64,000 bases of DNA from Bradyrhizobium manausense (GCF_018129685.1 NZ_JAFCLG010000001.1:1116001-1180000), one strand, 5' to 3'; counted from the first letter of the stretch, positions 17,392 to 26,025 are shown. Notes: generated from the sequence alone by a model not told the origin. Program-made: numbers and translations.

Positions 17392-17712
17392 TCACCCGCG
17401 CCCCGGCGAGCGCGGGCCCGCCTTGCGCTGCTGCGTGTAGGCGTCCCAGTGGCTCCAGCTGCCATTGCTCAGGCTTTGCAGGTCGGTGCCGAGCGGACGG
17501 CGCGTGCGCTTATCGTGATCGCCAATCACGCGCTCGGACTGCGCGATCTTGCGCTTGAGGTCCGCGAGAGCCTTCTGGGTCTGGCCGTTGCGCTTCGAGG
17601 TCGCGATCTCACCCATCGTGAAGCGGGCGGTTTCGAGCGCCTTCAACGCGGCGCGGTTCTTCTTCAACTGGACCCGGTGCCAGGCGATGTTGCTGTCGCT
17701 GTCCGCAACCAT
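17392..17712 (-). CDS. Small coiled-coil-like hypothetical protein
   Basis: 106 residues starting MVADSDSNIAWHRVQ at the ATG at 17712. The middle (LKKNRAALKALETARF to ALADLKRKIAQSERVI) is highly charged and heptad-like, so a helical hairpin or coiled coil is likely; the tail GSWSHWDAYTQQRKAG is basic and polar. No signal peptide, no membrane helix and no family I recognise. The frame is open to 17871 but the upstream codons look like non-coding sequence. Confidence 0.5.
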   Translation of the reverse strand: MVADSDSNIAWHRVQLKKNRAALKALETARFTMGEIATSKRNGQTQKALADLKRKIAQSERVIGDHDKRTRRPLGTDLQSLSNGSWSHWDAYTQQRKAGPRSPGRG

Positions 17713-17806
17713 GTGGGAACTCCGCTGATTCGCTCCCACAGTGTATCGCGCGCCGAATCGGCGGGGCAACGCCCGCCCCTCGGCCAAATCGCGATCAATT
17801 CCGCGC

Positions 17807-18580
17807 TTACCGCTCGGCAAACGCCTTTTCGACCACGAACTGGGCCGGCTCGCCGTGATTGCCTTCGACAAAACCGCGCTCGCCGAGGAGGACGCGGGTG
17901 TCAGTGACCAATGCCGGGCTGCCGCAGATCATGACGCGGTCGTGAGCGGCTTCGATTCCCGGCAGACCGATATCGGCGAACAGCTTGCCTGAGGTGATGA
18001 GGTCGGTGATGCGGCCGCGATTGCGGAACGGATCGCGGGTCACGGTCGGGTAGTAGATCAGCTGGTTCTGGATGTACGCGCCGAGCATCTCGTCCTTCGG
18101 CAAGTGCTCGGTGATCATCTCGCCATAGGCGAGCTCCTTGACGTGACGGCAGCCGTGAAGCAGCACCACCTTCTCGAAGCGCTCGTAGGTCTCGGGGTCC
18201 TTGATCACGCTCAGGAACGGCGCGAGGCCCGTGCCGGTGCCGATCAGATAGAGGTTGCGCCCCGCTTCGAGATTATCGATCACCAGCGTGCCGGTGGCCT
18301 TGCGGCTGACGATGATCTCGTCGCCTTCCTTCAAATGCTGGAGCCGCGACGTCAGCGGACCGTCCGGCACCTTGATCGAGAAGAATTCGAGGGTGTCCTC
18401 GTAATTGGCGCTGGCGACGCTGTAGGCCCGCAGCAGCGGCTTCTCGCCGACCTTGAGGCCGATCATGGTGAACTCGCCGTTACGGAAACGGAAGGTCGGG
18501 CTGCGGGTGGTCTTGAAGGAGAACAGCGTGTCGGTCCAGTGGTGGACGCTCAAGACGCTTTCCTGATTGAAATTGCTCAT
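17807..18580 (-). CDS. fpr: Ferredoxin(flavodoxin)-NADP+ reductase
   Basis: 257 residues, the usual size of bacterial-type FPR. FAD binding is shown by FRNGEFTMIGL and PLLRAYSVASANYEDTLEFFSIK; NADP binding by LIGTGTGLAPFLSVI and VLLHGCRHVKELAY; the end HGEPAQFVVEKAFAER resembles the Azotobacter/rhizobial FPR tail. It moves electrons between NADPH and a ferredoxin or flavodoxin in the cytoplasm. The gene is divergent from the enamidase gene across a promoter region with the shared 16-bp palindrome. The likely job is therefore to supply electrons for 6-hydroxynicotinate reduction; a general role in redox stress remains possible. Confidence 0.88.
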   Translation of the reverse strand: MSNFNQESVLSVHHWTDTLFSFKTTRSPTFRFRNGEFTMIGLKVGEKPLLRAYSVASANYEDTLEFFSIKVPDGPLTSRLQHLKEGDEIIVSRKATGTLVIDNLEAGRNLYLIGTGTGLAPFLSVIKDPETYERFEKVVLLHGCRHVKELAYGEMITEHLPKDEMLGAYIQNQLIYYPTVTRDPFRNRGRITDLITSGKLFADIGLPGIEAAHDRVMICGSPALVTDTRVLLGERGFVEGNHGEPAQFVVEKAFAER

Positions 18581-18644
18581 CTCAGCTTCCCTGTCGCGTC
18601 ATCAGCGTTCCGAGGCCGGCAGCCATGCGTCGTTTGTACACGAT

Positions 18645-18660
18645 CATTCGTATACTAATG
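18645..18660. promoter_or_regulatory. 16-bp operator-like palindrome between fpr and the enamidase gene
   Basis: CATTCGTATACTAATG, symmetric except for one base pair, fits the consensus CRTTYGTRTACNAAYG found also at 28410-28425 and 28562-28577. On the plus strand TTGTAC (18634-18639) and TAATGA (18656-18661) with a 16-bp spacer could be the enamidase promoter, with this site inside the spacer. Confidence 0.65.
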
Positions 18661-18736
18661 AATAATCCCGCTTGATCCCGCGGTCAAGGCTGCCCAAGAT
18701 CGGAAGCGTTGCAGTTAGGAATAAGGAGCCCCTTCC

Positions 18737-19933
18737 ATGGCGCATGACGCCCCCCAGGCCGCCGGACCCTCGAAGCTCGTGATCCGGAACATCGGCCTGA
18801 TCCTGTCCGGCGCCCTGGAAAAGCCGATCCTGGACGGCGACACCATCGTCGCCGAGAACGGCAAGATCGCCGCGATCGGCCGCTTCAAGGACCTCAATAC
18901 GGACGATGCGACCACCATCGTCGAGGCCAACGGCACCACCGTCGCGCCAGGCCTGATCGACAGCCACGTCCACCCCGTCGCGGGCGACTGGACGCCGCGG
19001 CAGAACCAGATCGGCTGGATCGACAGCAACCTGCATGGCGGCGTCACCACGATGATTTCCGCCGGCGAAGTTCACATGCCCGGACGTCCGCGCGACGTCG
19101 TCGGCCTGAAGGCCATGGCGATCTTCGCCCAGCGCGCCTTCTGGAATCTGCGGCCCGGCGGCGTGAAAGTTCATGCCGGTGCGCCCGTGATCGAATGCGA
19201 GATGGTCGAGGAGGATTTCAAGGAGCTGGCCGCGGCCGGCGTCAAGCTGCTCGGCGAAGTCGGCCTCGGCGGCGTCAAGGATGGTCCTACCGCACGCAGG
19301 ATGGTCGGCTGGGCCCGCAAATACGGCATCCAGAGCACGATCCACACCGGTGGTCCCTCGATTCCCGGTTCGGGCCTGATCGACAAGGACGTCGTGCTGG
19401 AAGCCGACACTGACGTGGTCGGCCACATCAACGGCGGCCACACCGCCCTGCCCGACGATCAGATCCGCTGCATCTGCGAGGGCTGCAAGCGTGGCCTGGA
19501 GCTCGTGCACAACGGCAATGAGCGCTCGGCGCTGTTCACGCTGCGCACTGCGCGCGAGATGGGCGATCTGCATCGCGTCATCCTCGGCACCGACGCGCCC
19601 GCCGGCTCCGGCGTGCAGCCGCTCGGCATCTTGCGCATGGTTTCGATGCTGTCCTCGCTCGGCGATTTGCCGGCCGAGATCGCATTCTGTCTCGCCACCG
19701 GCAACACCGCGCGGATGCGCGCGCTCGATTGCGGCCTCATTGAAGTGGGCCGCTCCGCCGACTTCGTCATCATGGACAAGGCGCAGCACTCGCCCGGCAA
19801 GACCATTTTGGAGAGCGTCCAGCTCGGCGACCTCCCCGGCATCGGCATGACCATCATCGACGGCATCGTGCGCACCCAGCGCAGCCGGAATACGCCGCCG
19901 GCTGGGAGAGTGCCTGAGGTGGTGGCAAAGTGA
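18737..19933 (+). CDS. ena: Enamidase (1,4,5,6-tetrahydro-6-oxonicotinate amidohydrolase), Ena-like
   Basis: 398 residues of the amidohydrolase superfamily. Metal ligands are visible in APGLIDSHVHPVAGDW (HxH), QSTIHTGGPSIPGSG, HINGGHTALPDDQI and ILGTDAPAGSGVQPLG, whose aspartate is the general base. The order and the GGPSIPGSG and DAPAGSG signatures match enamidase of the Eubacterium barkeri nicotinate pathway, a binuclear enzyme that opens the reduced ring to 2-formylglutarate and ammonia. The gene sits with nicAB, a 6-hydroxynicotinate reductase-like gene and fpr, which strongly supports the role. GGAATAAGGAG precedes the ATG. A long palindromic element follows the stop. Confidence 0.83.
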   Translation: MAHDAPQAAGPSKLVIRNIGLILSGALEKPILDGDTIVAENGKIAAIGRFKDLNTDDATTIVEANGTTVAPGLIDSHVHPVAGDWTPRQNQIGWIDSNLHGGVTTMISAGEVHMPGRPRDVVGLKAMAIFAQRAFWNLRPGGVKVHAGAPVIECEMVEEDFKELAAAGVKLLGEVGLGGVKDGPTARRMVGWARKYGIQSTIHTGGPSIPGSGLIDKDVVLEADTDVVGHINGGHTALPDDQIRCICEGCKRGLELVHNGNERSALFTLRTAREMGDLHRVILGTDAPAGSGVQPLGILRMVSMLSSLGDLPAEIAFCLATGNTARMRALDCGLIEVGRSADFVIMDKAQHSPGKTILESVQLGDLPGIGMTIIDGIVRTQRSRNTPPAGRVPEVVAK

Positions 19934-19953
19934 TGGCGACGTAAGCACCCGAC

Positions 19954-20103
19954 CCGTCATCCCGAGGTGCGAGTGCACGGCGCAAGCGCGCCGTGTGCGA
20001 GCCTCGAAGGATGAACGGCCGAGATGATGCAGCCGGGCCGTCCGCCCTTCGAGGCTCCCGGCGCGATGCTTTGCATCGCGCCACTCGCACCTCAGGGTGA
20101 CGG
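19954..20103. repeat. Large foldable palindromic element between enamidase and marR genes
   Basis: CCGTCATCCCGAGGTGCGAG at 19954-19973 pairs with the complementary arm at 20084-20103, apart from a mismatch. Inside are further hairpins, such as GCGCGATGC-TTT-GCATCGCGC and CACGGCGC-A-GCGCGCCGTG. It lies between two convergent genes and may also serve as a terminator. Confidence 0.7.
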
Positions 20104-20117
20104 TGAAAGATTGGGAT

Positions 20118-20603
20118 TCACCTCAGCTTATTGAGCAGCGCCATCAGCAGCTCGCGCTCCTTGGCATCGAGCGGCGCGAGGGTTTCCCGCGTGATCGCGA
20201 TCGCGTTCGGCGCGAGCTTCTCCGCAAGCTGCTGACCGGCGCGCGTCAGGCTCACCAACAGGCGCCGTCCGTCCTCGGGATCCTGGCTCGTCTCGGTCAG
20301 GCCGCGCGCCGTGAGCCGGTCGATCACGCCCTTGATGGTGGCGACGTCCATCGCCGTCAGCCGTCCAAGCTGGTTCTGCGAGCACGGCCCGGTCTCGGCG
20401 AGCTTCGACAGCGCCGCCCACTGCGTCGGCGTGAGGTTGGTGCCGATGTCGCGGGAGAAGATCGAGCTGTGGCGCTGCCAGACCTGGCGCAGGATGAATC
20501 CGACCTGCTCGTCGAGCACGTAAGGCGGCTTCGTCGGTTTGACGCCCTTCTTCGCCGTGACGCTTCTCGCCATTCCGCTCGCCGCCTTCCCTTTTGCCCT
20601 CAC
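20118..20603 (-). CDS. MarR family transcriptional regulator of the nicotinate cluster
   Basis: 161 residues. The winged helix is evident: LTPTQWAALSKLAETGPCSQNQLGRLTAMDVATIKGVIDRLTARGLTE followed by the wing DPEDGRRLLVSLTRAG, with dimerisation helices at both ends. The start overlaps the stop of livF by 4 bases, so it is the last gene of the long operon that starts at the reductase gene. MarR proteins bind 16-20 bp palindromes; the CRTTYGTRTACNAAYG sites in both divergent promoter regions of this cluster are the obvious targets. By analogy with Pseudomonas NicR, also a MarR protein, 6-hydroxynicotinate may be the inducer; that is inference. Confidence 0.82.
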   Translation of the reverse strand: MRAKGKAASGMARSVTAKKGVKPTKPPYVLDEQVGFILRQVWQRHSSIFSRDIGTNLTPTQWAALSKLAETGPCSQNQLGRLTAMDVATIKGVIDRLTARGLTETSQDPEDGRRLLVSLTRAGQQLAEKLAPNAIAITRETLAPLDAKERELLMALLNKLR

Positions 20604-21304
20604 AACGACAGATGCGCGTCGCGGATATCCGGACGCGCGTCGAGCTCGGCCATCGTCCCGCCGAAGCAGATGCGGCCGCGCTCGATGATATAGGCGCGAT
20701 CGGAGATCAGCCGCGCAAAATGCAAATTCTGCTCGGAGACGACGATGCTGACGCCTTCCTTCTTCATAGTCAGGATGGCCTCGACCATCTGCTCCACGAT
20801 CTTCGGCGACAGGCCTTCCGAGGGCTCGTCGAGCAGCACCAGCGATGGATTGCCCATCAGCGTACGCGCGATGGTGAGCATCTGCTGCTCGCCGCCGCTC
20901 ATGCGGCCGCCGGGACGGTTCTTCATCTCACCCAGGTTTGGAAACAGCGTGAACAGCTTGTCGCAATTCCAGTGAGGCGCATTCGGCCGCTTCGGCTGGC
21001 GGCCGACTTCGAGATTTTCTTCGACTGTCAGGTCCGTGAAAATGCGTCGCTCCTCCGGCACGTAGCCGAGCCCCTCGCGCACGATCTCGTGCGTCGGCCT
21101 GGCCGAGACGTCCTTGCCCTCGAACGTGATCCGGCCGGTGCGCTGCGCGACGAGGCCGACGATCGAGCGGAACGTGGTCGACTTGCCGGCGCCGTTGCGG
21201 CCGAGCAGCGCCACCACTTCGCCCTCGCCGACCTCGAAGCCGATATCGAACAGGATGTGCGCGGGGCCGTAATGACTGTTGAGGTCCTGCACCGTGAGCT
21301 TCAT
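20600..21304 (-). CDS. livF: Branched-chain amino acid-type ABC transporter ATP-binding protein (LivF-like)
   Basis: 234 residues, the standard LivF size. Walker A GRNGAGKST, signature MSGGEQQMLTIARTL, Walker B LVLLDEPSEGLSP and the switch histidine region SIVVSEQNLHFA are intact. It powers uptake with LivG and the fused permease in the same operon. All adjoining genes overlap by 4 bases. By its place between nicotinate genes it should help import nicotinate or a related pyridine acid, not branched-chain amino acids. Confidence 0.87.
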   Translation of the reverse strand: MKLTVQDLNSHYGPAHILFDIGFEVGEGEVVALLGRNGAGKSTTFRSIVGLVAQRTGRITFEGKDVSARPTHEIVREGLGYVPEERRIFTDLTVEENLEVGRQPKRPNAPHWNCDKLFTLFPNLGEMKNRPGGRMSGGEQQMLTIARTLMGNPSLVLLDEPSEGLSPKIVEQMVEAILTMKKEGVSIVVSEQNLHFARLISDRAYIIERGRICFGGTMAELDARPDIRDAHLSL

Positions 21305-22092
21305 GCCGAGGCTCCTTCGCGATGCCCGCCCTCGTAAAGCAGCCCCTCGCCGAGATAGACCGCCTGCACTTGCGGATTGCCGCGCACCTCTGCCGGCGAG
21401 CCCTCGGCGATCAACGTCCCCCGGTTCAGCACGATGATGCGGTCGGCGTGCTCGAACACGACGTCCATGTCGTGCTCGGTGAAGAGCACGCCGATCGACT
21501 TTTCCTTGGCGATCTGCGCCGTGAGCCGCATCAGTTCGACGCGCTCGCGCGGCGCCATGCCGGCGGTCGGCTCATCCATCAGGAGCAGCTTGGGATCATT
21601 GGCGAGCGCGACCGCAAGCTCGAGCCGCTTGAGATCGCCATAGGCAAGCTCGCCGCAGGGACGGTCCGCGTAGCCGCCCATGCCGACCAGCTCGAGCAGC
21701 CGCCCGGCCTCGCCACGGTCGACGTCGGGCGCCGAGCCCCAGAGATTGAACAGCTGCTTGCCATGCGAGATCAGCGCGACCTGCACGTTCTCGCGCACGG
21801 TCATGGTGGCGAACGTCGCCGTGATCTGGAACGTACGCCCGACGCCCATGCGCCAGATGTCGCGCGGCTTCTTGCCGGTGGTCTCCTCGCCGAGCAGGCG
21901 GACATGGCCAGAGTCAGGCCGGTTCTGGCCGTTGAGCATGTCGAAGCAGGTGCTTTTTCCCGCGCCGTTCGGACCGATCAACGCCAGGATCTCGCCAGCG
22001 CGAAGCGAGAACGAGACGCCGCGCACGGCGTGGATGCCACCGTAGGATTTGGTCAGGCCTTCGACCGCGAGAAGTGGGGGTGCGAGGCTCAT
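21301..22092 (-). CDS. livG: Branched-chain amino acid-type ABC transporter ATP-binding protein (LivG-like)
   Basis: 263 residues. Walker A GPNGAGKST, the LivG-typical LNGQNRPDSGHVRLLGEET, a signature region CGELAYGDLKRLELAVALA (with AYGDLK in place of SGGQ, as in LivG proteins) and Walker B LLLMDEPTAGM are visible. Its start overlaps the stop of the permease gene and its stop overlaps the livF start. It forms the ATPase heterodimer with LivF at the inner membrane. Confidence 0.87.
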   Translation of the reverse strand: MSLAPPLLAVEGLTKSYGGIHAVRGVSFSLRAGEILALIGPNGAGKSTCFDMLNGQNRPDSGHVRLLGEETTGKKPRDIWRMGVGRTFQITATFATMTVRENVQVALISHGKQLFNLWGSAPDVDRGEAGRLLELVGMGGYADRPCGELAYGDLKRLELAVALANDPKLLLMDEPTAGMAPRERVELMRLTAQIAKEKSIGVLFTEHDMDVVFEHADRIIVLNRGTLIAEGSPAEVRGNPQVQAVYLGEGLLYEGGHREGASA

Positions 22093-23978
22093 TCGGCAGA
22101 CTCGATCGGCTTGGCGAGCAGGGATGATCCCGGTGGCGAGGACTTCCTGCGACGTTGTGCGAGCATCTCCAGCATGCCGACGATGCCCTTGGGGAAGACG
22201 ACGACGATCAGCACGATGAAGCCGCCGAGCACGAGTTTCGACAAATCGGTCTGGCTCACCAGCCAGATGTTCAAAGCCTTGTAGACGATGGCGCCGATCA
22301 CGGCGCCCGACACGGTCTCGACGCCGCCGAGCAGCACCATGACCAGCGCATCGACCGACAGCGATATGCCGAGATTGTCAGGGAAGACGCTGCCCTTGAG
22401 ATAGGCGAACAGCGCGCCGCCGATACCGGCGGTGGTCCCCGCGATGACGAAGGCCGTCCACTGGACGCGCTTGGCGTCGATACCCACGGCCTCGCTGCGC
22501 AACAGCGAGTCGCGTGTGGCGCGCAGCGCGTAGCCGAACGGCGAGAACACCGCGATGCGCAGCGCAATGGTGACGAGCGCCGCAACGCCGAGCGCGAGCC
22601 AGTAGAAATGCGACGGGCTCGCCGCCCAGCTCGCGGGCCAGACACCCAAAATGCCATTGTCGCCGCCTGTCACGCTCACCCACTGGAACGCGATCGACCA
22701 GACGATCTGCGCGAATGCAAGCGTCAGCATCGCGAAGTAGACGCCCGAGAGCTGCACGGCAAAGAAGCCGAATATCGCGGCGCCCATGCAGCCCAGCAGC
22801 GGCCCGAGCAGCAGGCAGACGATCATCGGCAGCCCCGCCATCTTGGCGAGGAACGCGACGCCATAGGCGCCGAGGCCGAAATAGGCGGCGTGGCCGAAGG
22901 ACGCGAGCCCGCCGACCGACATCAGGAAGTGCAGGCTCACCGCGAAGATCACGAAGATCGCGATCTCTGAACCGACCGTCAGCGCGTAATTGCCGGCGAA
23001 CAACGGCAGCATTGCCGCGACGACAAACGCTGCCAGCGACGCGAGCCGCTCGTTGGACGTGAGCGGCCGCCAGGGATTGACCGTGAGGCCGGGCGTCTTG
23101 CGCGCCGCCGCCTCCGGCTTGCCGAACAGGCCCCACGGGCGAACGATCAGCACCACAGCCATCACCAGGAAGACCAGGATGATGGAAATCTTCGGGAAAA
23201 TGAGGATGCCGAAAGCGTTGAGCTCGGAAACCAGCACCGCCGCGACGAACGCGCCGACGATGCTGCCGAGCCCGCCGATCACGACGACAACGAAGACCTC
23301 GACGATGATACGCAGATCCATGGCGTGATGGACGGCATCCCGGGGGATCTGGAGCGCGCCGCCGAGGGCGGCGAGGAAGACACCGACCGCGAACACTGAC
23401 GTGAACAGCCATTTCTGGTTCACCCCGAGCGCTGCGACCATGTCGCGGTCCTGCGTGGCTGCGCGCACCAGCACGCCCCAGCGTGTCCGCTGGAACAGCA
23501 GCCAGAGAATGCCGAGCACGACTGGCCCGAGCGCGATCAGGAACAAATCGTAGCTCGGAATGTTCTGGCCGAAGAAATCGACCGCCCCCTTGAAGCCGGG
23601 CGCGCGGCGGCCGACGAGATCGTCGGGGCCCCAGATCAGCACGACGAGATCCTCGACCATCAGCGTGAGGCCAAACGTGCCGAGCAGCTGGAACAGTTCG
23701 GGCGCGTGATAGATGCGCCGCAGCAGCACCATCTCGACGAGGACGCCGATCAGCGCCACGGCCAGCGCCGCCGCGAGCACCCCGCCCCAGAAGCCGAACG
23801 CGCCGGAGAAGCGCTCGGTCAGCGTGAAGGCGATATAGGCGCCGATCATGTAGAAGGCGCCATGCGCGAAATTGACGATCCGCGTCACGCCAAAGATGAT
23901 CGACAGGCCCGAGGCCACCAGGAACAGCGACGCTGCGCTGGCAAGACCGGTCAGAAACTGTACGACATAAAAGGCCAT
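22089..23978 (-). CDS. Fused LivH-LivM-type ABC transporter permease
   Basis: 629 residues that join two permeases usually made separately. The LivH half (about 1-290) begins MAFYVVQFLTGLASAASLFLVASGLSIIFGVTRIVNFAHGAFYM and ends in the VVVIGGLGSIVGAFVAAVLV and RPWGLFG region. The LivM half (about 305-629) has ASFGHAAYFGLGAYG, YFAMLTLAFAQ and the VLLGGVETVSGAVIGA region. About 16-18 hydrophobic segments are expected. The frame is open to 24224, but that stretch is the palindromic repeat, so the ATG at 23978 is chosen. One fused chain would form the complete membrane pore with LivF, LivG and the binding protein upstream. Confidence 0.85.
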   Translation of the reverse strand: MAFYVVQFLTGLASAASLFLVASGLSIIFGVTRIVNFAHGAFYMIGAYIAFTLTERFSGAFGFWGGVLAAALAVALIGVLVEMVLLRRIYHAPELFQLLGTFGLTLMVEDLVVLIWGPDDLVGRRAPGFKGAVDFFGQNIPSYDLFLIALGPVVLGILWLLFQRTRWGVLVRAATQDRDMVAALGVNQKWLFTSVFAVGVFLAALGGALQIPRDAVHHAMDLRIIVEVFVVVVIGGLGSIVGAFVAAVLVSELNAFGILIFPKISIILVFLVMAVVLIVRPWGLFGKPEAAARKTPGLTVNPWRPLTSNERLASLAAFVVAAMLPLFAGNYALTVGSEIAIFVIFAVSLHFLMSVGGLASFGHAAYFGLGAYGVAFLAKMAGLPMIVCLLLGPLLGCMGAAIFGFFAVQLSGVYFAMLTLAFAQIVWSIAFQWVSVTGGDNGILGVWPASWAASPSHFYWLALGVAALVTIALRIAVFSPFGYALRATRDSLLRSEAVGIDAKRVQWTAFVIAGTTAGIGGALFAYLKGSVFPDNLGISLSVDALVMVLLGGVETVSGAVIGAIVYKALNIWLVSQTDLSKLVLGGFIVLIVVVFPKGIVGMLEMLAQRRRKSSPPGSSLLAKPIESAE

Positions 23979-24037
23979 CGGCGGTCCGGGTTGGATCTGA
24001 ATTTCACCTATCCCCTCTCTTGCGGGGAGAGATAGCT

Positions 24038-24181
24038 TCGTAGGGTGGGTTAGCCTTGCGACTTCGCGAAGCGAAGTTCGCCGGGCGTAACCCACCTCTT
24101 CTGGTTCAGCGGGTGCAGACCGTGGTGGGTTACGCCAAGCAGATGCGCTTTGCGCATCTGCTTGGCCAACCCACCCTACGA
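24038..24181. repeat. Intergenic palindromic element inside the nicotinate operon
   Basis: TCGTAGGGTGGGTT at 24038-24051 is the exact reverse complement of 24168-24181. Inside lie nested hairpins, for example GCAGATGCGC-TT-TGCGCATCTGC and ACTTCGC-GAA-GCGAAGT. It separates the binding-protein gene from the permease gene and may lower or stabilise transcript levels between them. Confidence 0.8.
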
Positions 24182-24189
24182 CACCGCGA

Positions 24190-25392
24190 TTACTCCTTCG
24201 GCCGCAGCTTCTCGACTTCGGCATCGCTAGGCAGGTAGTCCGAGCCCTTCTTGTAGGACGTGTCCACCATCACACCCTTGCCGTCCTTCTGCGCGGTCTT
24301 GCCGACGAAGGCGCCGAGGGTGGACTGGTGGTCGATCTTGCGGAAGGTGATCTCGCCGAACGGCGACGGCATCGAGAGGCCTTCAGCCGCCGCGATCATC
24401 TTGTCGGTGTCGGTCGAGCCGGCCTTGGCCAGGATCGCCGCAGCCGCCTTGATGGTCTGGTAGCCGACGATCGAGCCGAGGCGCGGATAGTCGTTGTACT
24501 TGGCCTGGTAGGCCTTCAGGAACGCGTCGTGCTCGGGCGTTTTGATCGAGTACCAGGGATAGCCGGTGACGATCCAGCCCTCGGGCGTCTCCTCCTTGAG
24601 TGGATCGAGATATTCAGGCTCGCCGGTCAGGAACGACACGACCTCGCGGCCCTTGAACAGGCCGCGGGTATTGCCTTCACGCACGAGCTTGACGAGGTCG
24701 GGACCGAAGGTGACGTTCAGGATCGCTTCCGGGTTGGCCTGCGCCACCGCCTGCACCACCGGGCCCGCATCGATCTTGCCCTGGGGCGGCCACTGCTCAT
24801 CGACCCACTGGATGTCAGGACGCTTCTCCGACATCAGCTTCTTGAACACCGCAACCGCCGACTGGCCGTATTCGTAGTTCGGCGCGATCGTCGCCCAGCG
24901 TTTGGCCGGCAGCTTGCTGGCGGCTTCGACCAGCATCGCGGCCTGCATGTAGTTGGAAGGACGCAGGCGGAAGGTGTACTTGTTGCCCTTCGCCCAGGTC
25001 ACGGCGTCCGTCAGCGGCTCGGCCGCGAGGAAGAACACCTTCTTCTGGTTGGCGAAGTCGGAGACCGCGAGACCAATGTTGGACAGGAACGTGCCCGTCA
25101 GCATCGCCACGCCCTCGCTCGACACGAGCTCGTTGGCCGCCGTCTGGGCATCCGCCGGCTTGCCGCCGTCATCCTTGGAGACGACCACGAGCTTCTTGCC
25201 GTTGATGCCACCTGACGCGTTGATCTCTTCAACGGCGAGCTGCCAGCCCTTGCGATAGGGCTCGGTGAAGGACGGCAGCAGCGAGTAGCTGTTGATCTCG
25301 CCGATCTTGATGTCCTCGGCCAGGGCCGAATGGCCCATACCGGCAGCCAGAAGCGCAAAGGCCGCGCCGACGAAACTGTTTCTTGCTCGCAT
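24190..25392 (-). CDS. Periplasmic ABC transporter substrate-binding protein (LivJ/K type)
   Basis: 400 residues with a Sec signal (RNSFVGAAFALLAAGMGHSALA). The mature protein begins EDIKIGEINSYSLLPSFTEPYRKGWQLAVEEINASGGINGKKL, the type I periplasmic-binding fold of the Liv family, with VSKDDGGKPADAQTAANELV and GYQTIKAAAAILAKAG further on. A strong ribosome site (GGAGG) precedes the ATG. It is the receptor of the Liv-like system encoded just downstream. The operon position next to the 6-hydroxynicotinate reductase-like gene suggests nicotinate or a related heterocyclic acid as ligand, which the sequence cannot prove. Confidence 0.85.
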   Translation of the reverse strand: MRARNSFVGAAFALLAAGMGHSALAEDIKIGEINSYSLLPSFTEPYRKGWQLAVEEINASGGINGKKLVVVSKDDGGKPADAQTAANELVSSEGVAMLTGTFLSNIGLAVSDFANQKKVFFLAAEPLTDAVTWAKGNKYTFRLRPSNYMQAAMLVEAASKLPAKRWATIAPNYEYGQSAVAVFKKLMSEKRPDIQWVDEQWPPQGKIDAGPVVQAVAQANPEAILNVTFGPDLVKLVREGNTRGLFKGREVVSFLTGEPEYLDPLKEETPEGWIVTGYPWYSIKTPEHDAFLKAYQAKYNDYPRLGSIVGYQTIKAAAAILAKAGSTDTDKMIAAAEGLSMPSPFGEITFRKIDHQSTLGAFVGKTAQKDGKGVMVDTSYKKGSDYLPSDAEVEKLRPKE

Positions 25393-25425
25393 CCCAACCT
25401 CCAGTTTTGAACTCTCTAGCGTCTT

Positions 25426-26010
25426 TTATCTCAAACCGTCTTCGCCCTTGATCTCGGCAACCGTGAGCCCGCCGACGCGAGGCAGCGGGCGTCCGCTGTC
25501 GGTGACGGCGACCGCAACCATGATCTCATTGGCACGCGGCGCGTCGTTGATCTGAACTTCCATGCCGTCAAAGTGGCTGCGCACGAAGGCCGCGTCCTTG
25601 TGGCCGAGCGGAATGTCCAGCGTCGTGCCGGGACCGCTGCGCTTCTTCGATGACGGGATCAGTGCCGCGCCCTTGGTCAGGACTTTCCGCACCGGCGCGC
25701 CCATCTTGGGGTGAAGAATGGCGGCGGCATGTTCGAGCTCGCCGTTCTCGCCGACGGCCGCGGCCTTGCCGTAGCTCTGCGCCTTGGCGCCGTCGATGCC
25801 GAGCGCAGCCACCGCGCGCTTCGACAGCAGCTCGCCGAGCTCCTCACCGATCGCGATCAGCGGCGAGAGGTCCTCGACATATTTCCCGGCAAAGGGATTT
25901 TCGATCACGGCAATCGCCGCCGCGCGCCGGGTCGGCGGCGACACCTGGCGGCCCATCTCCATCTGCGTCTCTTCGACGACGGTGACGATCTTGCGGATGA
26001 TCGCGCTCAT
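25426..26010 (-). CDS. DUF1185 / amino acid synthesis family protein
   Basis: 194 residues. The segments RAAAIAVIENPFAGKYVEDLSPLI, KAAAVGENGELEHAAAILHPKMGAPVRKVL and the ALIPSSKKRSGPGTTLDIPLGHKDAAFVRSHFD stretch match the PF06684 family, whose function is not established despite its name. It has no signal peptide or membrane helix and so is probably a cytoplasmic enzyme or accessory factor. It is encoded between the UPF0280 and binding-protein genes within the nicotinate operon, with short spacers of 15 and 33 bp. A role in the step after ring opening, or in handling a labile intermediate, is possible but unproven. Confidence 0.75.
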   Translation of the reverse strand: MSAIIRKIVTVVEETQMEMGRQVSPPTRRAAAIAVIENPFAGKYVEDLSPLIAIGEELGELLSKRAVAALGIDGAKAQSYGKAAAVGENGELEHAAAILHPKMGAPVRKVLTKGAALIPSSKKRSGPGTTLDIPLGHKDAAFVRSHFDGMEVQINDAPRANEIMVAVAVTDSGRPLPRVGGLTVAEIKGEDGLR

Positions 26011-26025
26011 GTCTCGCTTCCCTGT

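Noticed and set aside
24038-24181. Possible CRISPR array or riboswitch
   Set aside because: Repeats are inverted, not direct with regular spacers, and no conserved riboswitch core was recognised.
23979-24224. Extended N-terminus of the fused permease
   Set aside because: The frame runs through a palindromic intergenic element; the ATG at 23978 gives a standard LivH N-terminus.
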